A stretch of 64,000 bases of DNA from Echinicola strongylocentroti (GTDB taxonomy: Bacteria; Bacteroidota; Bacteroidia; Cytophagales; Cyclobacteriaceae), in assembly GCF_003260975.1 (NCBI RefSeq), contig NZ_CP030041.1, forward strand, positions 5,831,501 through 5,895,500. The letters run 5' to 3'. Below the pieces are notes generated by a model. The model did no database searches, was not told the DNA's origin, and saw only the letters and a list, made by a program, of their open reading frames with translations. Positions 35,601 through 45,800 of this stretch are shown in pieces (the stretch's first letter is position 1; each line of letters begins with the position of its first letter). A program made the translations under genes and the position numbers.

Positions 35601-36034
35601 CTTCTGCCCAATATAAAGGGTTTGATTTCAGTATGCTTTGGCAAGGGCAGACCAACGCGTACAACCTTGACACAGAGTTCAGGAAACTGGGTACCACTGG
35701 CTATGACAATACGGCTGTGGCCAGGGCGGAGGATCGCTGGACAGTAGATAATCCGGACGGTAGTATGCCCAGGGCTGATGATGCATCACCTTCCAACAAT
35801 ACTTTTTGGGTTTTTGATGCCAGTTTTGTCAGGTTAAAGCAGGTAGAGCTGGGGTATACCTTGCCCAAACCTGTTAGCTCTAGCATCAAAATGGACAATG
35901 TCAGGCTCTATATAAGTGGCTTTAATATGTTGACCTTTGCCAAGAATGATTGGACCGATCCTGAAAGAAGTGGTGGTTACTTGTTTTATCCACAACTAAG
36001 GACAATGAACCTAGGTGTTAATATCAAATTCTAA
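32669..36034 (+). CDS. SusC-family TonB-dependent transporter with STN signalling domain
   Basis: A 1121-residue outer-membrane protein. Order: signal peptide (to ~33), STN domain (~45-120: IGFDQVSIQDVFVQLESAT, then EELLGEIGKFQGLHF), carboxypeptidase-regulatory-like domain (~133-210: VQGTVISQSDGEPIPGATV), TonB box EEVVVVGYGEQKKE near 216, plug (~225-340, ending AIYGARAANGVIIITTKKG) and a beta-barrel to the terminal Phe. It imports oligosaccharides across the outer membrane using TonB energy. The STN domain marks it as a signalling transporter working with FecR and the ECF sigma factor upstream. SusD follows after 11 bp. It is the only SusC in the window, so the whole enzyme set probably feeds one uptake system. 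The substrate is not readable from the sequence. Confidence 0.97.
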   Translation: MTTTLPQLMKTALWYLISGLLALIISMNGLLAKETSIQGDKKLKDYHIEIGFDQVSIQDVFVQLESATPFTFVYDKSDDYLHKRVSITKKDYSLEELLGEIGKFQGLHFKQVNYNISVLDTVEEREPVETKAMVHTVQGTVISQSDGEPIPGATVVLKNTTKGTVTDIEGKFTLEVPDENAILIISFVGYRSEEIPVNNQTTIEVLLEEDLQGLEEVVVVGYGEQKKETLTGSVVNVKGDEVVASPSANVTNSLAGRLPGLVVNQRSGEPGKDDPNILIRGNSTLGNNSPLIIIDGVQRSLMGRLNPEDIEDITVLKDASAAIYGARAANGVIIITTKKGKVGKPSFNLSYNQAFNQPTRMLEVMDGPTFADVYNEAAWYRAGRPENFNNPYSEDFIQQTRDGSDPVLYPDTDWVGEVLKPHSLQSRLNLSVNGGGENTRYFVSLGMMNQNGNFKNNPTSYEQYNFRAKLDVDISDDLTVGLNISGILNNGTYPSTGVWAGFYNILHASPLLVAQYPNGLIGPGRLGQNPLLRDQVGTTTTEDVPIYSTFTAEYKVPFLEGMKISGSYNYDISHRFEKTFRTPFYFYEYNVNTEEYDRTMSSEIPVTELTDRFDKWTTSLYNIKIHYDKSFDQHNIGVMLGNEQQKNTNKWVSAYRRNFVSTAIPQINVGSNAPEDKNNGGSASYGGYNNYFGRLNYNFDERYLAEFVFRYDGSQIFPKENRYGFFPAFSAGWRISEENFIKNNLPSINQLKVRVSHGKIGNDKVGQFQYLQAFSFGDNYVFGGGDVPGIYPNTMPNPNITWEESIKTDIGLELGLWNGLLGLDLTYFKEDRNSILAKRNLSISAIYGFSGLPDENIGEVKSQGYEAIITHRNQVGEFNYNLSGNVSYARTEVVYLDEVPPTEEYQAVTGRPVGAPLYYHADGIFNTEEELEAYPHLAAAQVGDIKLVDLNEDGQINAQDQARFDYSETPEFVFGLNASAQYKGFDFSMLWQGQTNAYNLDTEFRKLGTTGYDNTAVARAEDRWTVDNPDGSMPRADDASPSNNTFWVFDASFVRLKQVELGYTLPKPVSSSIKMDNVRLYISGFNMLTFAKNDWTDPERSGGYLFYPQLRTMNLGVNIKF

Positions 36035-36045
36035 AAGTAGCAATC

Positions 36046-37719
36046 ATGAAAAATATACTAATTTATACAATTATACTTATAGCATGTTTGGGGTGCAATG
36101 ATGACTATTTAGATGTTACGCCTCAGGATAGGGTTTCGGAAGATGCGGTCTGGTCAGATCCCAATTTGATAGCGGCTTATCACAATGGCTTGTATAATGG
36201 GATCCCCCATGGTTTTGGACGCCATATGATTTCAAAATACTCAGATGAAGCATTCAGTAATTTTTGGGATATACAGCGAAATACACTAAATCCCGATAAT
36301 GTCACCTCAGTAGGAGGAGGAAACACCAACTATCTTTATTTTTGGGGAAGGGCGTATCAGTACATTCGAAAAGTGAATGTTTTTCTTGAAGAAATGGAAG
36401 ATCCCCAAGTCGAGCTTCCAGATTTGGACAGGATGGTCGGCGAGGCAAAGTTTATAAGGGCCTATATGTATTTTGAGATGGTGAGGCGTTTTGGCGGTAT
36501 CCCCTTGGTCACAGAGGTATATGCACTAGGAGACGAAGTGATGTTTACCAGAAATACATTTGATGAGTGTGTGGATTTTATCGATGCAGAATTGGATGAG
36601 GCCATCGCTTTGTTGCCGCAATCATATGCATCAACGGATGCTGATTTTGGTAGAGCTACACAAGATGCCTGTCAGGCACTGAAATCCCGCATGTGGCTGT
36701 ATGCGGCTTCTCCATTGTTTAATTCTTCCAATGATATGGCCGTTTGGCAAAAAACCGCCGATGCAGCAGAGCTGCTATTGGATAGAGGATATTCATTGCA
36801 TCCTGACTATAGACAGATGTTTATCCAAGAAAGTGGAGCTGCGAACGAAGAACTCTTGTTCGTAAGGAACTTTTCAGTGTCCAATTCCCATCAAGCACCC
36901 ATTATCAACATGAACAGGAGATATGGAGGTTATGGTGGGTGGAGTGCCAGTAATGGTCCGACCCAAAATCTGGTAGATGATTATGATATGGAAAATGGTC
37001 AGCCGCCCTTTATCTATGATAATGGCCAAAAGCAGCTGAATCCAGCTGCCGGATATGACCCACAGGATCCTTATGCCGACCGAGATCCCAGAATGGACTA
37101 TACCCTGCTCCACAATGGGTCTGAATACAGGGGGGATGTAATGGAAATGTGGGTTTCCTCGGATGAAGCCACATGGGGCTTTGATTCCTTCAGGCAAAGT
37201 GGTGACAATCCCCGATCAAACTACGTACTGAAAAAATTCATGCCGGATGAGGATATACCGCTGGATTGGTCTACACCTTTCCATATGCCTTGGATTCACT
37301 TTAGATTAGCCGAGATCTACCTCAACTATGCTGAGGCACAATTCGAACTGGGTAATGAATCTGTATGCAGAGAGTACATCAACATGGTAAGGGCTAGGCC
37401 TAGCGTAGCACTTCCGCCTATTGGCAATGACGTGACGGGCGAAGAATTACGAAGGAGACTTTATAATGAAAGGAGGATCGAGCTGGCCTTTGAAGGACAT
37501 CGGTATTTTGATCAACGCAGATGGAAAGTTCCTTTAGAAGAATTGTCATCACCTATTATGGGAATGGATATTATAAAAGATGCAGCATCCGGTGAGCTGA
37601 CTTTTACGCCATTCGTTTTGGGAGAGCGGGAGCCATTTGAGGACCATATGTACCTTTTACCCATAGAAACCAATGAGATCCAGCGTAATCCAGAACTAGA
37701 ACAAACGCCTGGGTGGTAA
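36046..37719 (+). CDS. SusD/RagB-family surface glycan-binding lipoprotein
   Basis: A 557-residue lipoprotein (lipobox LIACLGC, Cys at 17). It has the SusD start NDDYLDVTPQDRVSEDAVWSDPNLI, the early TPR region (VGEAKFIRAYMYFEMVRRFGGIPLVTE) and the late block HMPWIHFRLAEIYLNYAEAQFELG followed by RRRLYNERRIELAFEGHRYFDQRRWK. The mature protein sits on the SusC barrel as a lid that captures glycan. It starts 11 bp after the SusC stop and is followed by a strong hairpin terminator at 37758, so it is the end of the sigma-SusCD transcript. Family call is certain; ligand is unknown. Confidence 0.97.
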   Translation: MKNILIYTIILIACLGCNDDYLDVTPQDRVSEDAVWSDPNLIAAYHNGLYNGIPHGFGRHMISKYSDEAFSNFWDIQRNTLNPDNVTSVGGGNTNYLYFWGRAYQYIRKVNVFLEEMEDPQVELPDLDRMVGEAKFIRAYMYFEMVRRFGGIPLVTEVYALGDEVMFTRNTFDECVDFIDAELDEAIALLPQSYASTDADFGRATQDACQALKSRMWLYAASPLFNSSNDMAVWQKTADAAELLLDRGYSLHPDYRQMFIQESGAANEELLFVRNFSVSNSHQAPIINMNRRYGGYGGWSASNGPTQNLVDDYDMENGQPPFIYDNGQKQLNPAAGYDPQDPYADRDPRMDYTLLHNGSEYRGDVMEMWVSSDEATWGFDSFRQSGDNPRSNYVLKKFMPDEDIPLDWSTPFHMPWIHFRLAEIYLNYAEAQFELGNESVCREYINMVRARPSVALPPIGNDVTGEELRRRLYNERRIELAFEGHRYFDQRRWKVPLEELSSPIMGMDIIKDAASGELTFTPFVLGEREPFEDHMYLLPIETNEIQRNPELEQTPGW

Positions 37720-37757
37720 TCTACTAAAAAAACATCATAATAGGGTTTATTTGATGT

Positions 37758-37804
37758 AGGGTGGCTTTGTCTTCTGGTTAACCAGTGGCGAGGTCACCCT
37801 TTTT
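37758..37804 (+). terminator. Rho-independent-type terminator after SusD
   Basis: Outer arms AGGGTG (37758-37763) and CACCCT (37795-37800) enclose the perfect palindrome CTGGTTAACCAG; a run of T follows. It lies about 40 bp after the SusD stop and separates the SusCD transcript from the repeat region. Confidence 0.6.
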
Positions 37805-37857
37805 ACTTGGGTTCGAAGACGATGAGAGAGTAACGTAAAGTGGCCAACTTATTAAGG

Positions 37858-39306
37858 AACCACATAGGCAGATAGAAAACATAGTTTTTTTGACTTGTGA
37901 TGGAACGCAGATACCGCTGATCAGGCAGATGACCACTGATTTTTAAAAGAACAACATAGGAACATGAGGACACATAGCGCATTGGGTAAGCCTATGTTTT
38001 TTATTGATGAAGTTAACCTTAAACCATCTTCCCAAGAGCAGCTCTGAAAAGTGGAGGTGAGTTAAAAACTCAACTTTCGTGGTTCCGCAGCACAGCTGCT
38101 GTAACAACAGGATTCTGCTGTGTCCTATGTGTCTATGTTGTTAACCATAAATCATACTCCAAAGAATAACTTGTAGATGGTATTGTCTTTAACCACATAG
38201 GCAGATAGAAGACATAGGTTTTTTGACTTGTGATGGAACACAGATACCGCTGATCAGGCAGATGACCACTGATTTTTAAAAGAACAACATAGGAACATGA
38301 GGACACATAGCGCATTGGGTAAGCCTATGTTTTTTATTGATGAGGTTAATCTTAAACCATCACCCTAAGAGCAGCTCTGAAAAGTGGAGGTGAGTTAAAA
38401 ACTCAATTTTCGTGGTTCCGCAGCACAGCTGCTGTAACAACAGGCTCCTACTGTGTCCTATGTGTCTATGTTGTTAACCATAAATCATACTCCAAAGAAT
38501 AACTTGTAGATGGTATTGTCTTTAACCACATAGGCAGATAGAAAACATAGTTTTTTTGACTTGTGATGGAACACAGATACCGCTGATCAGGCAGATGACC
38601 GCTGATTTTTAAAAGAACAACTCTGAAAAGTGGAGGTGAGTTAAAAACTCAACTTTCGTGGTTCCGCAGCATAGCTGCTGTAACAACAGGATTCTGCTGT
38701 GTCCTATGTGTCTATGTTATTAACCATAAATCATGCTCCAAAGAATAACTTGTAGATGGTATTTGTCTTTAACCACATAGGCAGATAGAAGAGATAGTTT
38801 TTTTGACTTGTGATGGAACACAGATACCGCTGATCAGGCAGATGACCACTGATTTTTAAAAGAACAACATAGGAACATGAGGACACATAGAGCAGTGGCT
38901 ACCCCTATGTTTTTTATTGATGAGGCTAACCTCAAACCATCACCCTAAGAGCAGCTCTGAAAAGTGGAGGTGAGTTAAAAACTCAACTTTCGTGGTTCCG
39001 CAGCACAGCTGCTGTAACAACAGGATTCTGCTGTGCCCTATGTGTCTATGTTGTTAACCATAAATCATACTCCAAAGAATAACTTGTAGATGGTATTTGC
39101 CTTTAACCACATAGGCAGATAGAAGAGATAGTTTTTTTGACTTGTGATGGAACGCAGATACCGCTGATCAGGCAGATGACCACTGATTTTTAAAAGAACA
39201 ACTCTGAAAAGTGGAGGTGAGTTAAAAACTCAATTTTCGTGGTTCCGCAGCACAGCTGCTGTAACAACAAGTTCCTACTGTGCTCTATGTGTCTATGTTG
39301 TTAACC
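37858..39306. repeat. Five tandem copies of a ~333-bp intergenic repeat
   Basis: Copies begin with AACCACATAGGCAGATAGA at 37858, 38191, 38524, 38771 and 39105, giving units of 333, 333, 247, 334 and ~202 bp. Copies 3 and 5 lack the same 86-bp block, with an identical junction (AGAACAAC joined to TCTGAAAAG). Each unit has internal inverted repeats: ACATAGGC against GCCTATGT, GAGTTAAAAACTC, and CAGCAC/AGCTGCTG. Copies are more than 90 percent alike by eye. No conserved ORF runs through the unit; short ORFs here are chance. It is not CRISPR: units are too long and there are no spacers. The function is unknown. Confidence 0.85.
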
Positions 39307-39825
39307 GCATAATCCTTCACTAAAAGACATTCATACCGGGTCATTAGAGCACGTAAATGGCCTTGATATAAAAACGGTTTACTTAATTTCTCCAATAGGA
39401 GAGGATATGTTAACCTGTTCTCGGGAATGTCAACGTGTTTCCTTGTTGTGTTTGTAAAATAGGTTTTTTTCAGTGTTTTATTCTATTTATGGTAATTTAG
39501 AAAAAGTTAATTATGTAAAAATGATCTCTTGGGTCTACTGCTCGTTTTTTTAGGGGATAAAAAAGAGAGGTAATTGGGTGGTGTTTTAGGCCTGTTCGTA
39601 TAAGGTAGCGGTGATCTATAAGTGATTTATATGCTATAAATATGACTATTTATACTGTTATAGGTGAAAAATATAAGAAATAGCTTGGTAAAAGAAGAAA
39701 AAAGTGAAATATTGTAAAGTAAATAGTAAAACGTTTTAATTTCAATCTTTCAGTTTGGTAAAGTGGCGCCAAATGGAGGAAAGAACTTAGCGAACAATTA
39801 ACCAACCAAATAACCAAAATAACCT
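39307..39825 (+). promoter_or_regulatory. AT-rich leader with palindromic operator-like site
   Basis: About 520 bp without a gene, very AT-rich, between the tandem repeats and the 2426-residue protein gene. The main signal is the perfect 12-bp palindrome TAAAACGTTTTA at 39727-39738 within AGTAAAACGTTTTAATTT (39725-39742), about 85 bp before the start codon. The same 18-mer with one change is at 13413-13430. Its symmetry is like that of LacI-type operators. I see no exact TAnnTTTG promoter and no riboswitch. Confidence 0.4.
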
Positions 39826-42800
39826 ATGAAAACAGACTTTTACCTGAGAGGAGGTAGTAAGTTGCGCTACCTATTTTGTATGAAGATGTTTCTTGTCGCG
39901 TGGCTATGGAGTGTATGCGGCATGGCACAGACTACAGTGGCCTCGCTGGCGGAATTGAAACCGTACCTTAAGCAAGATAATGTCGATGTGAAAATGACAC
40001 CAGGGGTTTACACCATCACAGCAGAAGATGTGGCCAATGGGCTGTTTGATGATGAGACAACCATCTCTGGGGTTACTGTAAAGGCGCTTCTATTATTTGA
40101 AGGAAGCAATAGTACCTATGATTTTTCGGACGTGACCATACAAGTAGAAACGGCCGTTTTCCAAGCCTATGGCAATGTTCAAGTTTATGAAGTCCAGGTC
40201 ATTGGAAATGAAAATGTGCTTAAAAACCTCACCTTAGAAGATGTGGGTTCGGTGCATGATCGCCCAACAAGAGGTGCATTGAATATATGCATGGACGGTA
40301 GGGCAAACCGGATAGAAGGTTTTCATGTAACGGCAAAGGGATCCTATCCTTATGGGTATGGAGATGCTTTTGGCAAGGGTGGCTCGTATACCATCAAACA
40401 TTATAAACACAGTGCTTGCCTCATCCGGGGAGAATCCAACCACTTAAAAAACAGTACTTTTATTCACCGATCCTATGGTCATTGTATTTTTATGCAGGCA
40501 GCCAGCAATCCATTAATCGAAGGCTGTCTGGTGGAAGGAGAAGTAAGGAGTACCGACGATATGCTGGCAGAGACTTCTGGACCTGCCTATGATATCGATT
40601 TTATGACCGATTGGGGATACAGACTGCCTGCCGGCTATATGTTGAGTACGGGGGAAGCTGGTATCAGGGCATATAACGGTGGCCAGACTGTGATCGATGG
40701 AGTGGAATATTCTCGCGGGACCTCTAATCCCACCGTTTTAAACTGTACCATTAAATACATGCGTACCGGGGTCACCATAGCCCATGCCACGGGTACCAAA
40801 TACGTAGAAGGATGTACAGCGATAGGTTGTGAAAATGGATTTTCCTTAGGCTCTGGGGATGTGGTGGACTGTGCTGCGGACTGCACTTATGGCCCTGTGT
40901 ATGCCTCTACGTACGAAAATGACCGCAATTATAATGCTGACATTACCATTCTTCCGGCCAGTGATCCCTACTATAATGGCTCTGGAAGCGTGGCATATAT
41001 AGGAGGAAGCGGCCATCAAATCACCTTAAAAGGATCATCAGAAGCCCTAGAGCAGGGATATAAGATCAAAGTGGGCGGGGATAAGAATAATATCCGGCTA
41101 CTTAATGGCAACCTTCCCCATCAGAATGATTTTGCAGCATCGGACTTTGAGCTTAACAACCACACCAATATCCCTGTATTTCTCTCGTCAAAGTCCTCGG
41201 GTATCGTGGGGCAGTCAGGAGGAATGGTGACCGATTTAGGGACCAACAATAATTTGGTACATACTGCCGTGCCGGTGCTTGATATTGAAGCGGAAGATTA
41301 TACAGACATGAGTGGTGTGACTACCGAAACCACTACGGATAATAATGGTGGAGAAAACATCACCTCCGTTGAAGGGGATGATTGGTTGGAATATCAGATT
41401 GACGTTCCCTATAGCGGGACATATTTTATGGATTATCGAGTAGCCAGTGCATCTGTTACGGGTGATTTTGTAGTGCTTGCTGAAGAAGATACGTTGGAAA
41501 ACATTACTTTTCCGGCTACCGGGGGTGGGCAAACATGGTCTACCACCAGATCACCCGCGGCTTTTTACCTAAGCAAAGGTACCCATACACTGAAGGTACA
41601 CGCCAATAGTCCAGGGTGGAACCTTAATTGGATGCAGTTATTATTGGAATGTGCGGAGACTCCTATCGTCCCTTTTGGGGAGGAATCCAATTCCCTAGGA
41701 ATGAGCATTCGTAGGGAACAAACTGCGTCATGGACTGTTTTTCCTGGCAATACAATTAGCCTGCAGCCTGAGCCACTATTGGGAGGCAGCTGGACTTGGG
41801 CTGGACCAAATGGATTTACAGCCAACTCCCGAGTGGTCGATATCCAAAATATAGATGTGGATGATGCGGGAGCTTATGTAGCCACTTATACCAATGATTG
41901 TGGTCAATCCACTTCGGTGGAGTTTACAGTTGTAGTACAAAATGCATTGGAAATAGAGGCAGAGGATTATTCGGACATGAGCGGAGTGGAGACAGAAGAT
42001 ACTGATGATACTACTGGCACAGAGAATGTTACGGCTATAGATGCGGGAGATTGGATGGAGTATTCCGTCGAGGTGGCTGTTTCCGGAACCTACTCCGTGG
42101 ACTATCGCCTGTCCAGTGAGGATGAAGGGGATTTTACCTTAAGTATAAATGGTGAAGAAAAAGAGACGGTTGATTTTACCGCTACAGAAGGCACTCCTCC
42201 ATGGGAAACCATCGCCGGCATTACTTCCTATTACCTAGAGGAGGGCACCCACACTTTTCGTATTACTGCCAATACCCCCGGCTGGAAAATCAATTGGGTG
42301 AAGTTGAATAGTGAGCAATTTGTCAATCCGTGTGAATTGCCATTTTCGCCTGAAGGATTTTCCATAAAAAATGAAACTGTAGAATGGTCTTCTGGGTTGA
42401 TCGATATTGGCTGTGCGGCTACAGTAAATGCGTATGTTGAGCTTTCTGAAGCTGGTTCTTTAGGTTCGGAAGACCATATCAACCTATATTACAGGTTGGA
42501 TGGAAGTGAAAAGGTGGCCATTCTCGAAAATTCCGGTTCATTGGCCGAAGCGGCAGGAATAGTAAGGGAGTTGGATGGAGAGACATTGGAGCTTATCATA
42601 GAAGGTAGCAGTGCTAGCGCCACGGATTTTTATACGATCAATAAAATCAATATTGTAGAAAGCAGTGACCCATTTGCCAGAATAGAGGCCGAGGACTTTA
42701 CCGAAGCTGACGGGCCAAGGGCCGGTAACACTGGTGATGTAGGAGGAGGACAGAATTTAGGCTCGATAGTACCCGGTGCATGGAGCATGTATGCCGATTT

Positions 42801-45800
42801 AGACCTTACCGATGTGAAAAGCATCGATGCCAGAGTGGCCTCTATTTATGATGATTCGTATGTGGAAGTGAGGATAAATGCCGTGGACGGCCCGCTCATC
42901 GGTACGTTGGAAGTACCACAAACTGGTGATTGGCAAACCTATGAAACAGTCAGCGCTTATATCGAAGATGTCGTAGGGATTTATGATGTTTATTTGGTCT
43001 ATCAATCAGGTAGTTCCCATGTTTGTAATATCAACTGGTTCGAATTTTCGGATGCGTTCGTGGCTCCTCCCATCGATCCATATGAACGCTTTGAAGCCGA
43101 AAATTACGATGGACAGGAGGGAACCGATACCGTAGCTACATCCGACATGGATGGTGACCAAGAGTTAGGGGATCTTCAGGATGGTGACTGGGTAAGGTAC
43201 GACGGACTTGATTTTTCTGATGCGTCGACTTTAACATTAAGACTGGCCAGTGATTCCGAAGGTAGCGGCACCGTCGAACTGCGTTTGGATGCAGTAAATG
43301 GTCCGATTATATCCATTTTGGATGTGCCGGATACAGGTTCACTCGGGGATTGGCAGACGGTGGCTACCCAGATCGATAGGGTAGAAGAAGAACACGATAT
43401 CTTTTTGGTATTCAAAGGAGAAGGTGATGATCTATTGCGATTAAATTGGCTGCAATTTGATATTTATGAGAACCCCAATGAACGGATAGAAGCAGAGGAT
43501 TTTGATGACCAATTTGGTGATCCCAATGTGGCCGGTACCACTTCGGATGTAGATGGTGGGATGGATTTACGAGGGATATTTCCTGGTGATTGGATCATGT
43601 TTACTGATATCGACCTCACGGGTGCCAAGAGCATTACTGCTCGGATAGGTTCGCTATATGATGATGCCTATATAGAAATAAGGGATGCATCTGTGGATGG
43701 TCCTGTCATCGGCAACATCCCCCTTCACAACACTGGTGGATGGCACAGCTGGGAGACCGTCACTGGAAGCATTGAGGAACTGCAAGGATTGCATGACCTA
43801 TACTTTATTTTCAAAACTGAAAGTAGCCCCAATGTTTGTAATATCAACTGGTTTCAGCTTTCAGGCCTAAAGGTAGATGCTGTCATCGATCCTTTCGCCA
43901 GGATTGAAGCGGAGGATTATTCCGGTGAAAAGGGCACTGCTATAGCGACCACCACCGACAGTGATGGCGAGGAAGAGGTGGAAGGCCTCGACCAAGGTGA
44001 CTGGATCAAGTTTAATCAGGTAAGTATGGATGATGTTGGCAGAATAGATGTACGTGTGGCAAGTACCTGTGATGACTGCCATATCCAGCTACGTTCCGGT
44101 GCTTACGATGGGCCGCTTTTGGCGGAGATGGATATCCCCAATACAGGAGCGACCAATTCTTGGGAGACCATCAATGCACCAGTCACTTCATCAGAAGGTA
44201 TACATCATCTTTATTTGGTATTCCAAGGTGGACAGGACATGGCTGTCAAAGTCAATTGGTTGCAGTTTTTTGAGTTTGAAATTCCAGCAGGGTACTTGGA
44301 AGCGGAAGACCATGATGATATGTATGGCATTCAGACACAAGAAACATCCGATGAGTCTGGAGGAGAAAATGTGGGCTGGGTCCACAATGACGATTGGATC
44401 ATGTTCAGCGAGGTGGACCTTACCGATATTTCCATGGTGGATGCCCGATACAGTTCTCCCAATACCGGGTGCGGGCTGGAAGTACGTTTGGGAGCTGTGG
44501 ATGGGCCTTTGGTCAGCTATATTGATCAACCAAGTACCGGAGACTGGGACAATTGGCAAACCGCCAGTGCCAATGTGCTGGACACGGAAGGGGTCCATGA
44601 TGTTTACATCATCTTCAAAGGTGGAGGAGGCTATCTGTCCAATCTCAATTGGCTTTATTTCAAAGAAGGAGAAAGGGTTTTTGAAAGGGTTGAGATAGAA
44701 GACTTTACTACCATAAGTAGTGGTCCTCGTGTAGCGTCTTCTACTTCTGATGTGGATGGTGGAGCTGATATCCGTTCCGTAAAACCAGGCAATTGGACAT
44801 ATTATGAGAACTTGGACCTCACTTCGGCCAAAAGCTTAACAGTGAGATCGGGAACACAGGTACCCGATGCACGTGTGGAAATACGGCTAGACGATCCTAA
44901 TGGAACCTTGGTGGGCGAAGTCCCCTTGATCAATTCAGGTGGATGGCATAATTGGGTAAATTCCTCAGCCAATATCGAAGGGGCAGAGGGAGTGCAAGAT
45001 GTATATTTGGTCTATCAGACCGATAGCAGTGCTAATGTAGGGAACTTTAATTGGTTTGAGTTTTCCAGCACAACCTTGCAGCAGGACGTGGATCCTTTAG
45101 CAAGAATAGAGGCCGAAAATTACGATTTGGTAAAAGGAACTTCTGTTGAGACCACCACCGATACTGATGGGGTAAAAGAGCTCATGGGTAACGATGGAGA
45201 TTGGATTGCCTTTGGCAATTTGGACTTGAGTGAAATTGGTCGTTTGGACCTGCGGGTAGCCAGTAATCAAGATGGAGGTACGATCGAAGTCAGGTCCGCA
45301 GACTACCTCGGTGAACTGCTTGCGACCATAGAAGTACCAGGCACGGACTCGTTCACTGGTTGGGAAACGATAAAAGGAGAAATCAGCGATATTGCCGATA
45401 AACAGCATATATTCCTTGTTTTCAAGGCAAACAGTGAACAACCTATTAAAGTGAATTGGCTTCAGTTTAAACCGAAACCCATTGATATTGGTGAAAATAG
45501 TAAAGTAGAAGCTGAAAAATACTATGAACAAGTGGGAGTAGAAACCCAAATCACCACTGATGAAACTGGTCATGAGCATGTGGGAATGATCGATAACGGA
45601 GACCATATTTCCTTTGATGTCAATGTACTCCAAAGTGGCATTTACAAGGTGTCATTTAGGGTTTCTTCCGAAAGCACAGGAGGTGAAATTGCCATGAGGA
45701 CGGATGGTGATCATCTGGGCACTACGGCTGTGCCAGTGACAGGAAGCAAGGAAAGCTGGAAAACCGTGGAAGCCCTGATTAAGTTGAACGCTGGTAAACA

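Noticed and set aside
38133..38315. 60-codon open frame on the - strand inside the tandem repeats
   Set aside because: It is not kept in the other repeat copies, which differ by frame-changing indels.
37858..39306. Possible CRISPR array
   Set aside because: Units are ~333 bp, adjacent with no unique spacers, and no cas genes are present.
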